This document shows positions 8,663 through 17,055 of a stretch of DNA of 64,000 nt, piece after piece (within the stretch, counting starts at the first letter, position 1; every line of letters begins with the position of its first letter). The notes under the pieces were generated by a model. It saw nothing but the letters and a program-made list of their open reading frames with translations. It searched no databases and had not been told where the DNA came from. Source of the DNA: CAADGN01 sp035443945 (GTDB lineage: Bacteria > Planctomycetota > Phycisphaerae > Phycisphaerales > UBA1924); assembly GCA_035443945.1 (NCBI GenBank), contig DAOMNQ010000004.1, forward strand, positions 1-64,000, given 5' to 3'. A program made the translations under genes and the position numbers.

Positions 8663-8929
8663 ATGAAGGCTAGATACCTTGAAATCACGTTCCGGAAAGG
8701 GAAACCGATCGCGGCGTACTTCTATCTCCCACGAATGGAGGGCGACCGCAGCGCCAGGACAACCTCGCTCGGTGATGGCCTCCTCGCGGACTTCAGCGCC
8801 GACGGACGGCCAATCGGCATCGAGATCACGTCTCCGTCCAGCACAACCGTTGAGACATTGAACCGGGCGCTCGCGGCCCTAAGCCAATCACCCGTCAGCG
8901 GTGCCGAGATCGCCCCACTGGCCGCCTGA
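8663..8929 (+). CDS. DUF2283-like small protein, possible antitoxin partner
   Basis: 88 residues. It begins MKARYLEITFRKGKPIAAYF and contains GDGLLADFSADGRPIGIEI. This beta-rich DUF2283 pattern is Y/L-x-aliphatic, then D-x-D/A-G-R-x-(I/V)-G-(I/L)-E-(I/L), followed by a helical tail. Partners of DUF4258 proteins often look like this. It starts 9 nt after the upstream gene with GAGGG before ATG, so the pair is probably translated together. Function as antitoxin is inference from the pairing only. Confidence 0.6.
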   Translation: MKARYLEITFRKGKPIAAYFYLPRMEGDRSARTTSLGDGLLADFSADGRPIGIEITSPSSTTVETLNRALAALSQSPVSGAEIAPLAA

Positions 8930-9149
8930 ACCGCCCTGGGCGGCGAGTCCCCGAGGGGTAGATGGGTTTCTTGAACGAAGGCCGAAGCGTCGGAACGCAC
9001 CGCGAAGTAGATACCCACGTGAGCCTGATCCGATTGCCCGATGTACCCCACGGCCGTGAGGCCCTCAACGACCTGTTGATCCGCATCCGGAAGTGTGACT
9101 GGAAGCCCGTACCTTCGTGTGCTGTTCTCTTGACCTCGGAGCGTCCCGC
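8930..9149 (+). other. Non-coding gap between the inserted pair and pdhB
   Basis: 220 bp with no gene I can support. The minus strand is open across it and reads plausibly protein-like (YIGQSDQAHVGIYF, VQETHLPLG) but has no start or ribosome site of its own. It may be the remains of a gene carried in with the insertion. The region includes the CGGAG ribosome site of pdhB just before 9150. Confidence 0.35.
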
Positions 9150-10238
9150 ATGACCACCGCCACCGCACCCCTTCCCCCCAGCGCACGCCTTGTCGAGCAT
9201 CCCGCGCTGCCCGGCGGGTTCGCCGTGCCGGACTTTGACGCGGAACTCCCGGCGCGAGAGGGCGACCGCGTCATCCAGTTCCGCGAGGCCCTGCGCGAGG
9301 CCATGTCGGAAGAGATGCGCCGCGATCCTCGCGTCTTCCTCATGGGCGAGGAGGTCGCGGAGTACAACGGCGCGTACAAGGTTTCCCAGGGCATGCTGGA
9401 CGAGTTCGGCCCGAAGCGCATCATCGACACGCCCATCTCCGAGAACGGGTTCGCGGGCCTGGGCATCGCCGCCGCCATGTACGGTCTGCGCCCCATTATC
9501 GAGTTCATGTCGTGGTCCTTCAGCCTTGTGGCCGCGGACCAGATTCTGAACAACGCCCCGAAGATGCTGTACATGTCCGGCGGCCAATGGGGCTGCCCGG
9601 TCGTGTTTCGGGGCAACAACGGGGCGGGAGGGCAGCTCGGCTCGACCCATTCCTGGTGCGTCGAGGGCCTGTATGCCAACGTGCCGGGGATGAAGATCGC
9701 TGTCCCCAGCAACCCGTACGATGCCAAGGGGATGCTCAAGACCGCGATCCTCGACCCCGATCCGGTCTTCTTCCTTGAGTCGGAGCGTATGCTCGGGGAC
9801 AAGGCGCACGTGCCGGAGGAGGAGTACTACATCCCGTTCGGCCGCGCCCGACTGGCCCGCGAGGGCGACGCCTGCACGCTCGTCTCATTCGGGCGGCCGG
9901 TGAACTTCTGCCTTGAGGCCGCTGAGACGCTCGCCGCCGAGGGCGTCGAGTGCGACGTGCTCGACATGCGGACTGTCCGGCCGCTCGACCTTGAGTCCGT
10001 CGTCCGCAGCCTGCGCAGGACGAACCGGGTCGTCGTGGTGGACCAGTCGTGGCCCTTCGGCGGCGTGGCGAGCGAGGTCATCGCCCAGATCACGGAGAAG
10101 GCGTTCGACTGGCTCGATGCTCCCCCCGCCCGGGTGAACACCGACGACGTGCCGACGCCGTACGCGAAGAGCATGGAGGCGGCGTACCTGCCGAACGCGG
10201 AGAAGATTGCGGCGGCGGTAAAGAGGACACTGGCGTGA
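9150..10238 (+). CDS. pdhB: Pyruvate dehydrogenase E1 component, beta subunit
   Basis: 362 residues. Transketolase-like pyrimidine-binding half of E1: FREALREAMSEEM, FLMGEEVAEYNGAYKVSQG, DTPISENGFAGLGIAAAM, RGNNGAGGQLGSTHS, then a C-terminal transketolase domain (VECDVLDMRTVRPLD, VVVVDQSWPFGG). The Glu of GEEVAEY contacts thiamine diphosphate in the family. The N-terminus has about 35 extra residues before the usual first strand. ATG 9150 was chosen for CGGAGCG upstream. Its TGA overlaps the GTG of the four-helix-bundle gene. Confidence 0.95.
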   Translation: MTTATAPLPPSARLVEHPALPGGFAVPDFDAELPAREGDRVIQFREALREAMSEEMRRDPRVFLMGEEVAEYNGAYKVSQGMLDEFGPKRIIDTPISENGFAGLGIAAAMYGLRPIIEFMSWSFSLVAADQILNNAPKMLYMSGGQWGCPVVFRGNNGAGGQLGSTHSWCVEGLYANVPGMKIAVPSNPYDAKGMLKTAILDPDPVFFLESERMLGDKAHVPEEEYYIPFGRARLAREGDACTLVSFGRPVNFCLEAAETLAAEGVECDVLDMRTVRPLDLESVVRSLRRTNRVVVVDQSWPFGGVASEVIAQITEKAFDWLDAPPARVNTDDVPTPYAKSMEAAYLPNAEKIAAAVKRTLA

Positions 10239-10672
10239 CTCATAGAGCAGCAGAGCAGCAGAGCGGAGAAGCAGCAGAGGCGTGCCGGGGCGCACCTGTC
10301 GCCAGGCGGTCGCGGCTCGATCCCGCCCTCATCGCCCGTGTTGAGGCCTTCTCGCATCGCGTCGCGGACGTCGCCGCGGCCCTCGATCATGACAGGCGAC
10401 CTCGCCGGATCATCGACCAGGTGCTCGCCTCCGGCACATCCGTCGCTGCGAACGTATTTGAAGCGGACGAAGCCCTCAGCCGTGCCGACTTCTGCAAGAC
10501 CCTTGGCATCGCCGTGAAGGAACTAAGCGAAACCCGTTACTGGATCAGGTTCACTGGCGCACGCGGCTGGATTGTCCCTGAACGGCTGGTCGGACTGGAA
10601 GACGAGTCCACCCGGTTGGGGCGTATCCTTGGGGCGATGAGCGCCCGCGTGCGCCGCAAGGACCGCACCTGA
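10235..10672 (+). CDS. Four-helix-bundle protein (23S rRNA intervening-sequence / S23-type family)
   Basis: 145 residues from GTG 10235, which overlaps the pdhB stop (GTGA). The core matches TIGR02436-type proteins: FSHRVADVAAALDH, then RRIIDQVLASGTSVAANVFEA, DFCKTLGIAVKELSETRYWI and a final helix. This family is known from ORFs inside 23S rRNA intervening sequences and as free-standing genes, and its biochemical role is not settled. The first dozen codons are made of the left inverted-repeat arm (AGCAGCAGAG units), so the true start could be further in. The gene fills the loop between two facing repeats and separates pdhB from pdhC. Confidence 0.75.
   Translation: MTHRAAEQQSGEAAEACRGAPVARRSRLDPALIARVEAFSHRVADVAAALDHDRRPRRIIDQVLASGTSVAANVFEADEALSRADFCKTLGIAVKELSETRYWIRFTGARGWIVPERLVGLEDESTRLGRILGAMSARVRRKDRT
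10244..10279 (+). repeat. Left arm of inverted repeat around the four-helix-bundle gene
   Basis: 36 nt of AGCAGCAGAG-like units. It matches the reverse complement of 10691-10726 at about 29 of 36 positions by eye. In RNA the two arms would form a long stem with the four-helix-bundle gene in the loop, as in rRNA intervening sequences. Confidence 0.75.
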
Positions 10673-10690
10673 ACCGGATTCGGCTCCACC

Positions 10691-10726
10691 ATCTGCTGCT
10701 CTGCTGCTTTGCTGATCTGCTGCTCT
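10691..10726 (-). repeat. Right arm of inverted repeat around the four-helix-bundle gene
   Basis: CTGCTGCTCT-type units, the imperfect reverse complement of 10244-10279. The arm lies 12 nt before the pdhC start codon and therefore covers the place where its ribosome site should be. Folding of the stem could affect E2 translation. Confidence 0.75.
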
Positions 10727-10738
10727 GAGGCCCCTCCC

Positions 10739-12106
10739 ATGCCGATCGAGATCACCATGCCCCGTTTGTCGGACACGATGGAGCAGGGCACCGTTGTGAA
10801 GTGGTACGTGAAGGAGGGCGACGCGGTCTCCTCCGGTGACGTGATCGCGGACATCGAGACCGACAAGGCCACGATGGAACTGCAGTCCTTCGACGAGGGC
10901 ACGATCGCAAGGCTCTCGGTGGACGAAGGCAAGGCCGTCGCCGTCGGGACGGTCATCGCCTTGCTGGCGGGCGAGGGCGAGGATGCCGCGGCCGTCAAGG
11001 GGGACGAGAGTACAACCTCGAGCGCGAACGCTCGATCCTCCAAGTCCGCCGGTGCCGACGGTGAGCCTCCGTCGAGTGAAGGGTCGAAACGGGCCACCGC
11101 GACCGCGACCTCGGCCCCCGACTCGTCCCGCACCGATCGCAACGGCACCCGCGTCTTCGCCTCTCCGCTCGCCCGGAAGATCGCCGAGGAGCGCGGGGTG
11201 GACCTCGCGTCGATCGAAGGCACGGGGCCATCCGGGCGCATCACGCGCAAGGACGTTGAGGCTGCCACCCCGGCGGCGGCTCCCCGCCGTCCTGCCGCGG
11301 ATGCTCAGGCCGAGCGGATGGTCGCGGCGAGGGTGCCTTCGGCGCCGCTCCCGGAACTCGCCGCGGCCCGTCTCGAGGACCGCACCGTCACGCTCTCGAA
11401 CATGCGGGCCACGATCGCCCGCCGGCTTGTCGAGAGCAAGACGACCGTCCCCCACTACCAGGTCACGGTGAGCGCGCGCATGGATGCGTTGCTGTCGCTG
11501 CGCGAGCAACTCAACGAGCAACTGGAGCCGCAGGGCGTGAAACTGAGCGTGAACGACTTCCTCGTCCGCGCCTGCGCCCTCGCGATGCACCAGCACCCGT
11601 TCGTGAACGCCTCGTGGGTCGAGGCGAAGGGGGGCGATGCACCCGCGATCCGTCTGCATGGGCGTGTGAACGTCGGGGTCGCGATCGCGCTGCCGGCCGA
11701 GAGGGGGGGCGGCCTCGTCGTCGGTGTCATCCGCGACGCCGACCGAGTGGGTCTGCGCCAGATTTCCGACGAGACCCGCCGCCTGGCCTCCAAGGCGCGC
11801 GAGAAGGGTCTGAGCGTCGAGGAGATGAGCGACTCGACGTTCACCATTTCGAATCTGGGCATGTTCGGTGTGGATCACTTCACGGCGATCATCAACCCAC
11901 CGAACGCCGCCATCCTGGCCGTCGGACGCGCGATCGAACGCCCGGCCATCGAGCAGGACGATGACGGCGAGGCCCGCATCTCCGTGGTCCGTGAGATGGC
12001 CATGACGATGTCCAGCGACCATCGCATCATCGACGGCGCGATGGCGGCCCAGTATCTCGGCACGGTCAAGCAGATGCTCGAGCGCCCGGCCTCGCTGCTG
12101 GTCTGA
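10739..12106 (+). CDS. pdhC: Pyruvate dehydrogenase E2, dihydrolipoamide acetyltransferase
   Basis: 455 residues. A single N-terminal lipoyl domain carries the lipoylated Lys 43 in ETDKATMEL. A Ser/Thr-rich linker follows (about 85-135), then the E1/E3-binding domain (FASPLARKIAEERGVDLASIEG, GRITRKDV). The catalytic acyltransferase domain runs from about 215 to the end, with the active-site SSDHRIIDGAM near the C-terminus. It moves acetyl groups from E1 to CoA. ATG 10739 gives the usual MPIEITMPRLSDTM start. No Shine-Dalgarno is apparent because the inverted-repeat arm occupies the leader. Confidence 0.95.
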   Translation: MPIEITMPRLSDTMEQGTVVKWYVKEGDAVSSGDVIADIETDKATMELQSFDEGTIARLSVDEGKAVAVGTVIALLAGEGEDAAAVKGDESTTSSANARSSKSAGADGEPPSSEGSKRATATATSAPDSSRTDRNGTRVFASPLARKIAEERGVDLASIEGTGPSGRITRKDVEAATPAAAPRRPAADAQAERMVAARVPSAPLPELAAARLEDRTVTLSNMRATIARRLVESKTTVPHYQVTVSARMDALLSLREQLNEQLEPQGVKLSVNDFLVRACALAMHQHPFVNASWVEAKGGDAPAIRLHGRVNVGVAIALPAERGGGLVVGVIRDADRVGLRQISDETRRLASKAREKGLSVEEMSDSTFTISNLGMFGVDHFTAIINPPNAAILAVGRAIERPAIEQDDDGEARISVVREMAMTMSSDHRIIDGAMAAQYLGTVKQMLERPASLLV

Positions 12107-12118
12107 AGGCCGCCCGGC

Positions 12119-12937
12119 TCACGGCGAAGACGATGCAGGCGCGGCCGCCGGGGCCTTCGCGGGAGCATCCGCGTCCACGCCCGCCGCCCAGCGGATGCCG
12201 CCGAGCAGGTGTTCGAGGAAGAGCGGCTCCTCGTAGGACTCGTTCGTGTGCCCGAGCGCGGTGTACCACGCTCGCCCGCCGCGGTACTCGTGGCACCACG
12301 CGATCGGGTGGTCGTCGCCCATGCCGCCGCCCTCGTAGGTCCGCTCATCGACGGACATGAGCACGTGGAGGCGCCCGCGCGGGCTGTCGCGGAAGGTGTA
12401 CCACTCGTCCGTGCGCACCCAACGCTCCGGTAGCATCTTCGTCGAGGGGTGATCGCGATCATGCACGAGGATCGTCGCTTCCTGGATCGCCGGGTGGCCC
12501 TTGAAGTACGCCCCGACCAGCCCCGCGTACCAAGGCCAGTCGTACTCCGTGTCCGACGCCGAGTGCACGCCCACCCAGCCCCGACCCTTGGCGATGAACC
12601 GCTCGAACGCCGACTTCTGCTCCGCGTCGAGCACCGTGCCTGTGGTGTTCAGGAAGAGAACCACGGCATACCGGTCGAGGTTCTCGTCCGTGAACGCAGC
12701 GGGATCCTCGGTCGCGTCCACGGCGAACCCGTGCTTGTCGCCGAGTTTCGTCACCGACGCGATCCCCGCGGCGATCGACCCGTGGCGGAACCCGGCCGTG
12801 CGGCTGAAGAGCAGGACCCGAAACCCCTCTTCATTCGAGGCCGACCGTTCCGGGGATCCGAGGATCGACGCCCGGACAGCCGTCAGCGGAAGAACGGCCA
12901 GGAACAGGACGATCGGGAGCAGCGCGAGGCGTGACAT
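12119..12937 (-). CDS. Exported ThuA-like domain protein
   Basis: 272 residues. A signal peptide (ALLPIVLFLAVLPLTAV) precedes a class-I glutamine-amidotransferase-like ThuA domain: FRVLLFSRTAGFRHGSI, YAVVLFLNTTGTVLDAEQ, GRGWVGVHSASDTEYDWPWY, DEWYTF, HPIAWCHEYRGGRAWYTALGH. ThuA domains occur in trehalose-utilisation loci and in many planctomycete exported proteins, where they may bind or modify sugars; the substrate here is unknown. The C-terminus is an Ala/Pro-rich tail. It converges on pdhC with only 12 nt between the stops. Confidence 0.85.
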   Translation of the reverse strand: MSRLALLPIVLFLAVLPLTAVRASILGSPERSASNEEGFRVLLFSRTAGFRHGSIAAGIASVTKLGDKHGFAVDATEDPAAFTDENLDRYAVVLFLNTTGTVLDAEQKSAFERFIAKGRGWVGVHSASDTEYDWPWYAGLVGAYFKGHPAIQEATILVHDRDHPSTKMLPERWVRTDEWYTFRDSPRGRLHVLMSVDERTYEGGGMGDDHPIAWCHEYRGGRAWYTALGHTNESYEEPLFLEHLLGGIRWAAGVDADAPAKAPAAAPASSSP

Positions 12938-13098
12938 GCGGGGGTCCTCCGGGCTGGCGTCATGATATCTGGCGCACGAGGGCTTGGGCTGAAGGGCCTG
13001 CGATAACTACAGGAAAGCATCGTGGCATCGCGTGATGCGACAACGTGGCCCTGTGCGAACCGCGGATATCACAGACCAATCGGCACTATGCTCCTGGC

Positions 13099-13983
13099 GT
13101 GCGTGTGCCTCACGTCCAGGCTGGTGTCTGGCCCGATCGAGCCGCCGACCGGTTCGCGTCGCTCGTGCGAACGGATCGGGCGGATGGGTGCCGCGTTGCG
13201 CTGCTGGGCATGCCGGACGATACGGGGGTGCGTCTGAATGGAGGTCGCGTCGGGGCGAAGGACGGGCCGACGGCGTTCCGAGCCGCGTTGGCGCGGCTGG
13301 GCACCGCAAGTCCCCATGGCTTTACGTGGCCGGGTGTGTTTGATGCCGGAGACGTGCGGCCGGCCGGTGACGACCTTGAAGAGACGCACCGGCGGGTGAC
13401 GGTGGCCGCTGGTGTGTTGATCGATGCGGGGCTGCTTCCGGTCGGCATCGGCGGCGGCCACGACCTGACGTTCGCGTTCGTGCGGGCGGCGGCTGACCGA
13501 CGACCGGGTTTGGCGGGCATTTCCTTCGATCCCCACCTCGACGTGCGCGCGCAGCCCGGCAGTGGAATGCCCATGCGGGCGTTGATCGAGCGATGCTCCG
13601 TCCGTCGCGTGGATCTGTTCGGCTATTCCCCAATCGTCAACAGCGCGGAGCATGCGCACTGGTTCGCCGAGCACGGTGGGCACACACGAGAACGGGCGGA
13701 GTTGCAATCCGTGCTGGCAGAGAGCGACGCGCCGGTGTTTGTCACGTTCGATCTGGACGTGATCGACATGGCGTATGCGCCGGGCGTGAGCGCGATGAAC
13801 CCGGCCGGATGGTCGGCTGCCGAGGCTGCCGAGGCTGTGCGCGAGGTCGGCCGCTGCCCGCGCGTCGTGTGCTTTGATATCATGGAACTCAACCCCGCGA
13901 CGGACGAGGGAGGACGAACCGCGAGGCTCGCGGCGTGGCTCCTTCTGGAGTTTCTGCGGGGCGTGGCGGAGCGGGAGCCGTGA
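13099..13983 (+). CDS. hutG: Formimidoylglutamase, arginase family
   Basis: 294 residues from GTG 13099. It hydrolyses N-formimidoyl-glutamate to glutamate and formamide in histidine breakdown. The binuclear Mn site is visible as GIGGGHDLTF, SFDPHLDVR and TFDLDVIDMAYAPGVSAMNP, with VCFDIMELNPATD near the end. The adjacent, 4-nt-overlapping hutI makes HutG the best choice over agmatinase or arginase. The start is uncertain: GTG 13045 and GTG 13105 are also in frame. GTG 13099 is preferred because TATGCT at 13087-13092 ends 6 nt upstream, fitting a leaderless start. hutH and hutU are not in the window. Confidence 0.85.
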   Translation: MRVPHVQAGVWPDRAADRFASLVRTDRADGCRVALLGMPDDTGVRLNGGRVGAKDGPTAFRAALARLGTASPHGFTWPGVFDAGDVRPAGDDLEETHRRVTVAAGVLIDAGLLPVGIGGGHDLTFAFVRAAADRRPGLAGISFDPHLDVRAQPGSGMPMRALIERCSVRRVDLFGYSPIVNSAEHAHWFAEHGGHTRERAELQSVLAESDAPVFVTFDLDVIDMAYAPGVSAMNPAGWSAAEAAEAVREVGRCPRVVCFDIMELNPATDEGGRTARLAAWLLLEFLRGVAEREP

Positions 13984-15203
13984 GCCTGCTCATCCGCGAT
14001 GCCCGAGTCGTGACGGTGGCGGGATCGCCCGGGTTGCGACGCGGCGTCGCGATGAGCGAGATCGGAATCATTGACCACGCCGACGTGCTGGTACGCGGGG
14101 ACTCGATCGAGGCGGTGGTTCACGGCGGCGAAACCGAGCCTCCCGCCAACGCGACGACGATCGAGGCCTGCGGGCGGGTGCTGTTGCCTGGCTTCGTCGA
14201 TTGCCACACTCATGCCTGCTGGGCGGGCGACAGGCTCGACGAGTGGGAGACGAAACTCCGCGGCGAGACATACCTGGACACGCTCAGGCGGGGCGGCGGC
14301 ATCATGGCGACGGTGCGGGCCGTCAGAGCGGCGGGCGAGTCGGAACTCGCCGAGCACCTCGCTGAGCGGCTGAGCCGGGCGATGCGATCCGGCACGACCA
14401 CGATCGAGGTCAAGAGTGGCTACGGCCTGACCACGGCGGACGAGTTGAAGATGCTGCGGGCCATCCGGCACGCCGGCGACTCGTGGGATGGCACGGTGGT
14501 TCCGACCGCCTGCATCGGCCACGCGATCGACCCGGACGTGCCCCGCGACGCCTTCATCCGCCGGACGATCGAGGAGACACTGCCGGCGGTCTCGGCGGAG
14601 TTTCCCGGCATCGCCATCGACGCCTACTGCGAGCGCGGGGCCTGGACCGTGGAGGAATGCGTGCGCCTGTTTGAGGCGGCGGCGCAGCGCGGGCACCCGT
14701 GCCGCGTCCACGCGGACCAGTTCTCGCGACTCGGCATGACAGCGGAGTCGGCGGCGCGCGGGTTCGTGAGCGTGGATCATCTCGAGGCGAGCGACCCGGG
14801 CGAAGTCGGGGCGGTTGCCACGTCGCAGACGGCGGCCGTGCTGCTTCCCTGCTCGGGGTTCCACCTCGACGGCCGATACGCGAACGGGCGTCAAATCATC
14901 GACGCCGGCGGCGCGGTCGCACTTGCGACGAACTGGAACCCCGGCAGCGCGCCCTGCGGCTCCGTGCCGATGGCGATCGCCCTCGGGGTGCGGATGTGCG
15001 GACTGAACGTCGCCGAAGCGGTCTGCGCCGCGACCGTGAACGGCGCGGGCGTCCTCGGATTGCGCGATCGAGGCGTCATCGCGCCGGGGATGCGGGCGGA
15101 CCTCGTGCTGCTGAGGCACACGGATGTACGGATGCTCGCGTGGGAGTTCGGCATGGATGCCATAGACCGCGTGATCAGCGGGGGACACGTGGTTTCGACG
15201 TGA
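13980..15203 (+). CDS. hutI: Imidazolonepropionase
   Basis: 407 residues. It opens the ring of imidazolone-5-propionate in histidine degradation. Amidohydrolase metal ligands: HTH in GFVDCHTHACWAGDR, then VKSGYGL, VHADQFS, VDHLE and a late Asn/Asp region (ATNWNPGSAPCGS) diagnostic of HutI. GTG 13980 overlaps the hutG stop by 4 nt (GTGA), so the genes are translationally coupled. The 17 nt to the convergent lipid-kinase gene contain no terminator. Confidence 0.95.
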   Translation: MSLLIRDARVVTVAGSPGLRRGVAMSEIGIIDHADVLVRGDSIEAVVHGGETEPPANATTIEACGRVLLPGFVDCHTHACWAGDRLDEWETKLRGETYLDTLRRGGGIMATVRAVRAAGESELAEHLAERLSRAMRSGTTTIEVKSGYGLTTADELKMLRAIRHAGDSWDGTVVPTACIGHAIDPDVPRDAFIRRTIEETLPAVSAEFPGIAIDAYCERGAWTVEECVRLFEAAAQRGHPCRVHADQFSRLGMTAESAARGFVSVDHLEASDPGEVGAVATSQTAAVLLPCSGFHLDGRYANGRQIIDAGGAVALATNWNPGSAPCGSVPMAIALGVRMCGLNVAEAVCAATVNGAGVLGLRDRGVIAPGMRADLVLLRHTDVRMLAWEFGMDAIDRVISGGHVVST

Positions 15204-15220
15204 CCCTCTCGGCGCTGCAC

Positions 15221-16123
15221 TCATCTGGGCGCGAGGATCGAGATGGCCTTCGGTTCGACCGAGCATCGCCACACGACCTCACCGGACGTCTGCGAAGGGA
15301 TGCCGGCGGGGCCGGTCTCGCCGTCGATCTGGCATGGAGCGCCGGGGTCGTCGGTGGTCACTTCAACGACTCGCCCGCGCGCAAGCCGGCAGGACGGCAG
15401 TTTGAACTGAGCGCGGCATCGGGCGGCGAGCAACCAGGCGAGAGCGGCGACGGCTGTCGTCGTGGGGAAGCAGACGGCGTCGAGCACGCCGTCGGCGACG
15501 TAGGCCGCTGGGCAGGGATCGATCCGCAGTCCGTAGTGACGACTGTTGGCGATGACGACGAACCCTCGGCGTGCCTGGACGATGGGCCTTCCATCGACTG
15601 TTACGGTGAGCCGTGGCAGGTGCGGGCGGATCAACTCGGCCAGCACGGGGCGGACGTATGCGGCGTGCCCGACGGCTCGCGTGCGCAGGGCGTCGAGGCG
15701 GTGGATGACACCGGCATCGGGGCCGATGGAAGCCATGAGGGCGAAAGGTCGGCCGTTGCACCGGGCGAGGTCCATGCGGGCGAGGCGGCGGCGTTCAATC
15801 GCGGCAAGCAGGTGAGGAATGCGGGCACTCATGCCGAACTCGCGTGCGAACAGATTCTCGTTGCCGGTCGGCAGGTGGTAGAACGGGGCGTCGTGAGCCG
15901 CCAGGGTGTCGAGGAGGTGATTGACGGTCCCGTCACCGCCGACAACCACGGCGAGAGAGCAGGCGCGGATCGCACTCGCGGCATCGTGACCATCGCTCAT
16001 CGGCCCGACCGGCACGAGGAGGACTTCGTGGCCGGCGCGGCTCAGGGCATCGGCAGCGGACGCGCCGAGGCGACCCGCGCGACCCCTGCCCGAACACGCG
16101 TTGACGAGAACTGCGACTCTCAC
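15221..16123 (-). CDS. Diacylglycerol kinase-family lipid kinase
   Basis: 300 residues. The DAGK catalytic fold is shown by VAVLVNACSGRGRAG at the N-terminus, the nucleotide-binding VVVGGDGTVNHLLDTL, and LPTGNENLFAREFGM, where GTxND is replaced by GNENL. A beta-rich C-terminal domain follows with DGVLDAVCF and QIDGETG. It probably phosphorylates a lipid such as diacylglycerol or sphingosine-type lipids. The start is GTG 16123, with TACGCT 9 nt upstream and no ribosome site. It is divergent from map, with 47 bp between them. Confidence 0.85.
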   Translation of the reverse strand: MRVAVLVNACSGRGRAGRLGASAADALSRAGHEVLLVPVGPMSDGHDAASAIRACSLAVVVGGDGTVNHLLDTLAAHDAPFYHLPTGNENLFAREFGMSARIPHLLAAIERRRLARMDLARCNGRPFALMASIGPDAGVIHRLDALRTRAVGHAAYVRPVLAELIRPHLPRLTVTVDGRPIVQARRGFVVIANSRHYGLRIDPCPAAYVADGVLDAVCFPTTTAVAALAWLLAARCRAQFKLPSCRLARGRVVEVTTDDPGAPCQIDGETGPAGIPSQTSGEVVWRCSVEPKAISILAPR

Positions 16124-16170
16124 GCGGGAATGAGCGTAGCGGGCCGGGACAAGCCGCTACCATTGCGGCC

Positions 16171-16992
16171 ATGCCACGGGCGACCATCGTCACCGAGCAC
16201 GACGCCGAACTCGCCCTTGCGGCGGCGCAGTGCGTCGTGGAGGCGCACCGCCGGCTGGCCGAGTTCCTGCGCCGGGGGCAGACGCTCGCGGAGATCGACC
16301 GCTTCGTCGCCCGCACGCTGGAGGATCTGCGTTGCCGGTCGTGCTTCCTGCACTACAAGGTGCCGAAGACGCCGCCCTTCCCGTCGCACGCCTGCCTGAG
16401 CGTGAACGATTGCATCGTCCACGGCACCGCCGGCTACCTCACACGCCCCCTGACAGACGGCGATCTGCTCAAGGTCGACGTCGGCGTCGTCCACCGCGGG
16501 TGGATCGGAGATGCCGCGTGGACGTACTCGTTCGGGCCGCCCACGGACGAGGTTCGGCGGCTCATGGCGTGCGGCAAGGAGTCGATCCGGCGGGGCGTGG
16601 CTGAACTTCGGCCCGGCAACACGTACCTTGCCTGGGCACGAACCGTGCAGGAGTATGTCGAAGGCGAGTGCGGCTTTCACCTGGTCCGCGGCCTGGGAGG
16701 GCACGGGTACGGGCGTCGGTTGCACGAGCCGCCGTTTGTGTCCAACGTCGTTCCCGGCTCGCCCTTCGAGTGGCCGGACGGCGGCGAGCCGTGCCGGGCG
16801 GGAACGCTCGTCGCGGTCGAGCCGATGATCGCAGTCGGGACCGGCCGCACCAGGCAGGCGAGGCACGAGTGGCCGATTTTCACCGAGGACGGCTCGATGA
16901 GCGTGCACTACGAGCACGATGTCCTCATCAGCGAGTCAGGCCCGCGCGTCCTCACCGAGGGGCTTGAGTCGCTGCCCGACGTCGTCGGCTGA
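16171..16992 (+). CDS. map: Methionine aminopeptidase, type I
   Basis: 273 residues. It removes the initiator Met from new proteins. Metal ligands in order: Asp in KVDVGVVHRG, Asp in IGDAAWTYS, His in GGHGYGRRLHEPP, Glu in VAVEPMI and Glu in HYEHDVLI. The usual FPSHACLSVNDCIVHG segment is present (more often FP...SVN....HG). The enzyme has no N-terminal zinc-finger extension. TACCAT at 16158-16163 ends 7 nt before ATG and there is no Shine-Dalgarno, so the mRNA may be leaderless. A strong hairpin follows the gene. Confidence 0.95.
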   Translation: MPRATIVTEHDAELALAAAQCVVEAHRRLAEFLRRGQTLAEIDRFVARTLEDLRCRSCFLHYKVPKTPPFPSHACLSVNDCIVHGTAGYLTRPLTDGDLLKVDVGVVHRGWIGDAAWTYSFGPPTDEVRRLMACGKESIRRGVAELRPGNTYLAWARTVQEYVEGECGFHLVRGLGGHGYGRRLHEPPFVSNVVPGSPFEWPDGGEPCRAGTLVAVEPMIAVGTGRTRQARHEWPIFTEDGSMSVHYEHDVLISESGPRVLTEGLESLPDVVG

Positions 16993-17004
16993 TCGCACGA
17001 GAAA

Positions 17005-17030
17005 GGGGCCGGCCCCTTCGGACCGGCCCC
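17005..17030. terminator. Terminator hairpin between map and the subtilase gene
   Basis: Perfect 8-bp stem GGGGCCGG/CCGGCCCC with a 10-nt loop, lying between two convergent genes. On the minus strand it is followed by TTTCTCG, on the plus strand by no T run. It is the clearest terminator-like hairpin in the window and may serve both genes. Confidence 0.65.
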
Positions 17031-17055
17031 TGTGGATTGCCAGCGGGATTCCGTG

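Noticed and set aside
8722..9186. Minus-strand frame overlapping the DUF2283-like gene and the gap before pdhB
   Set aside because: Reads fairly protein-like in 8930-9120 but has no ribosome site and overlaps a better gene. At most a gene remnant; noted under the gap at 8930-9149.
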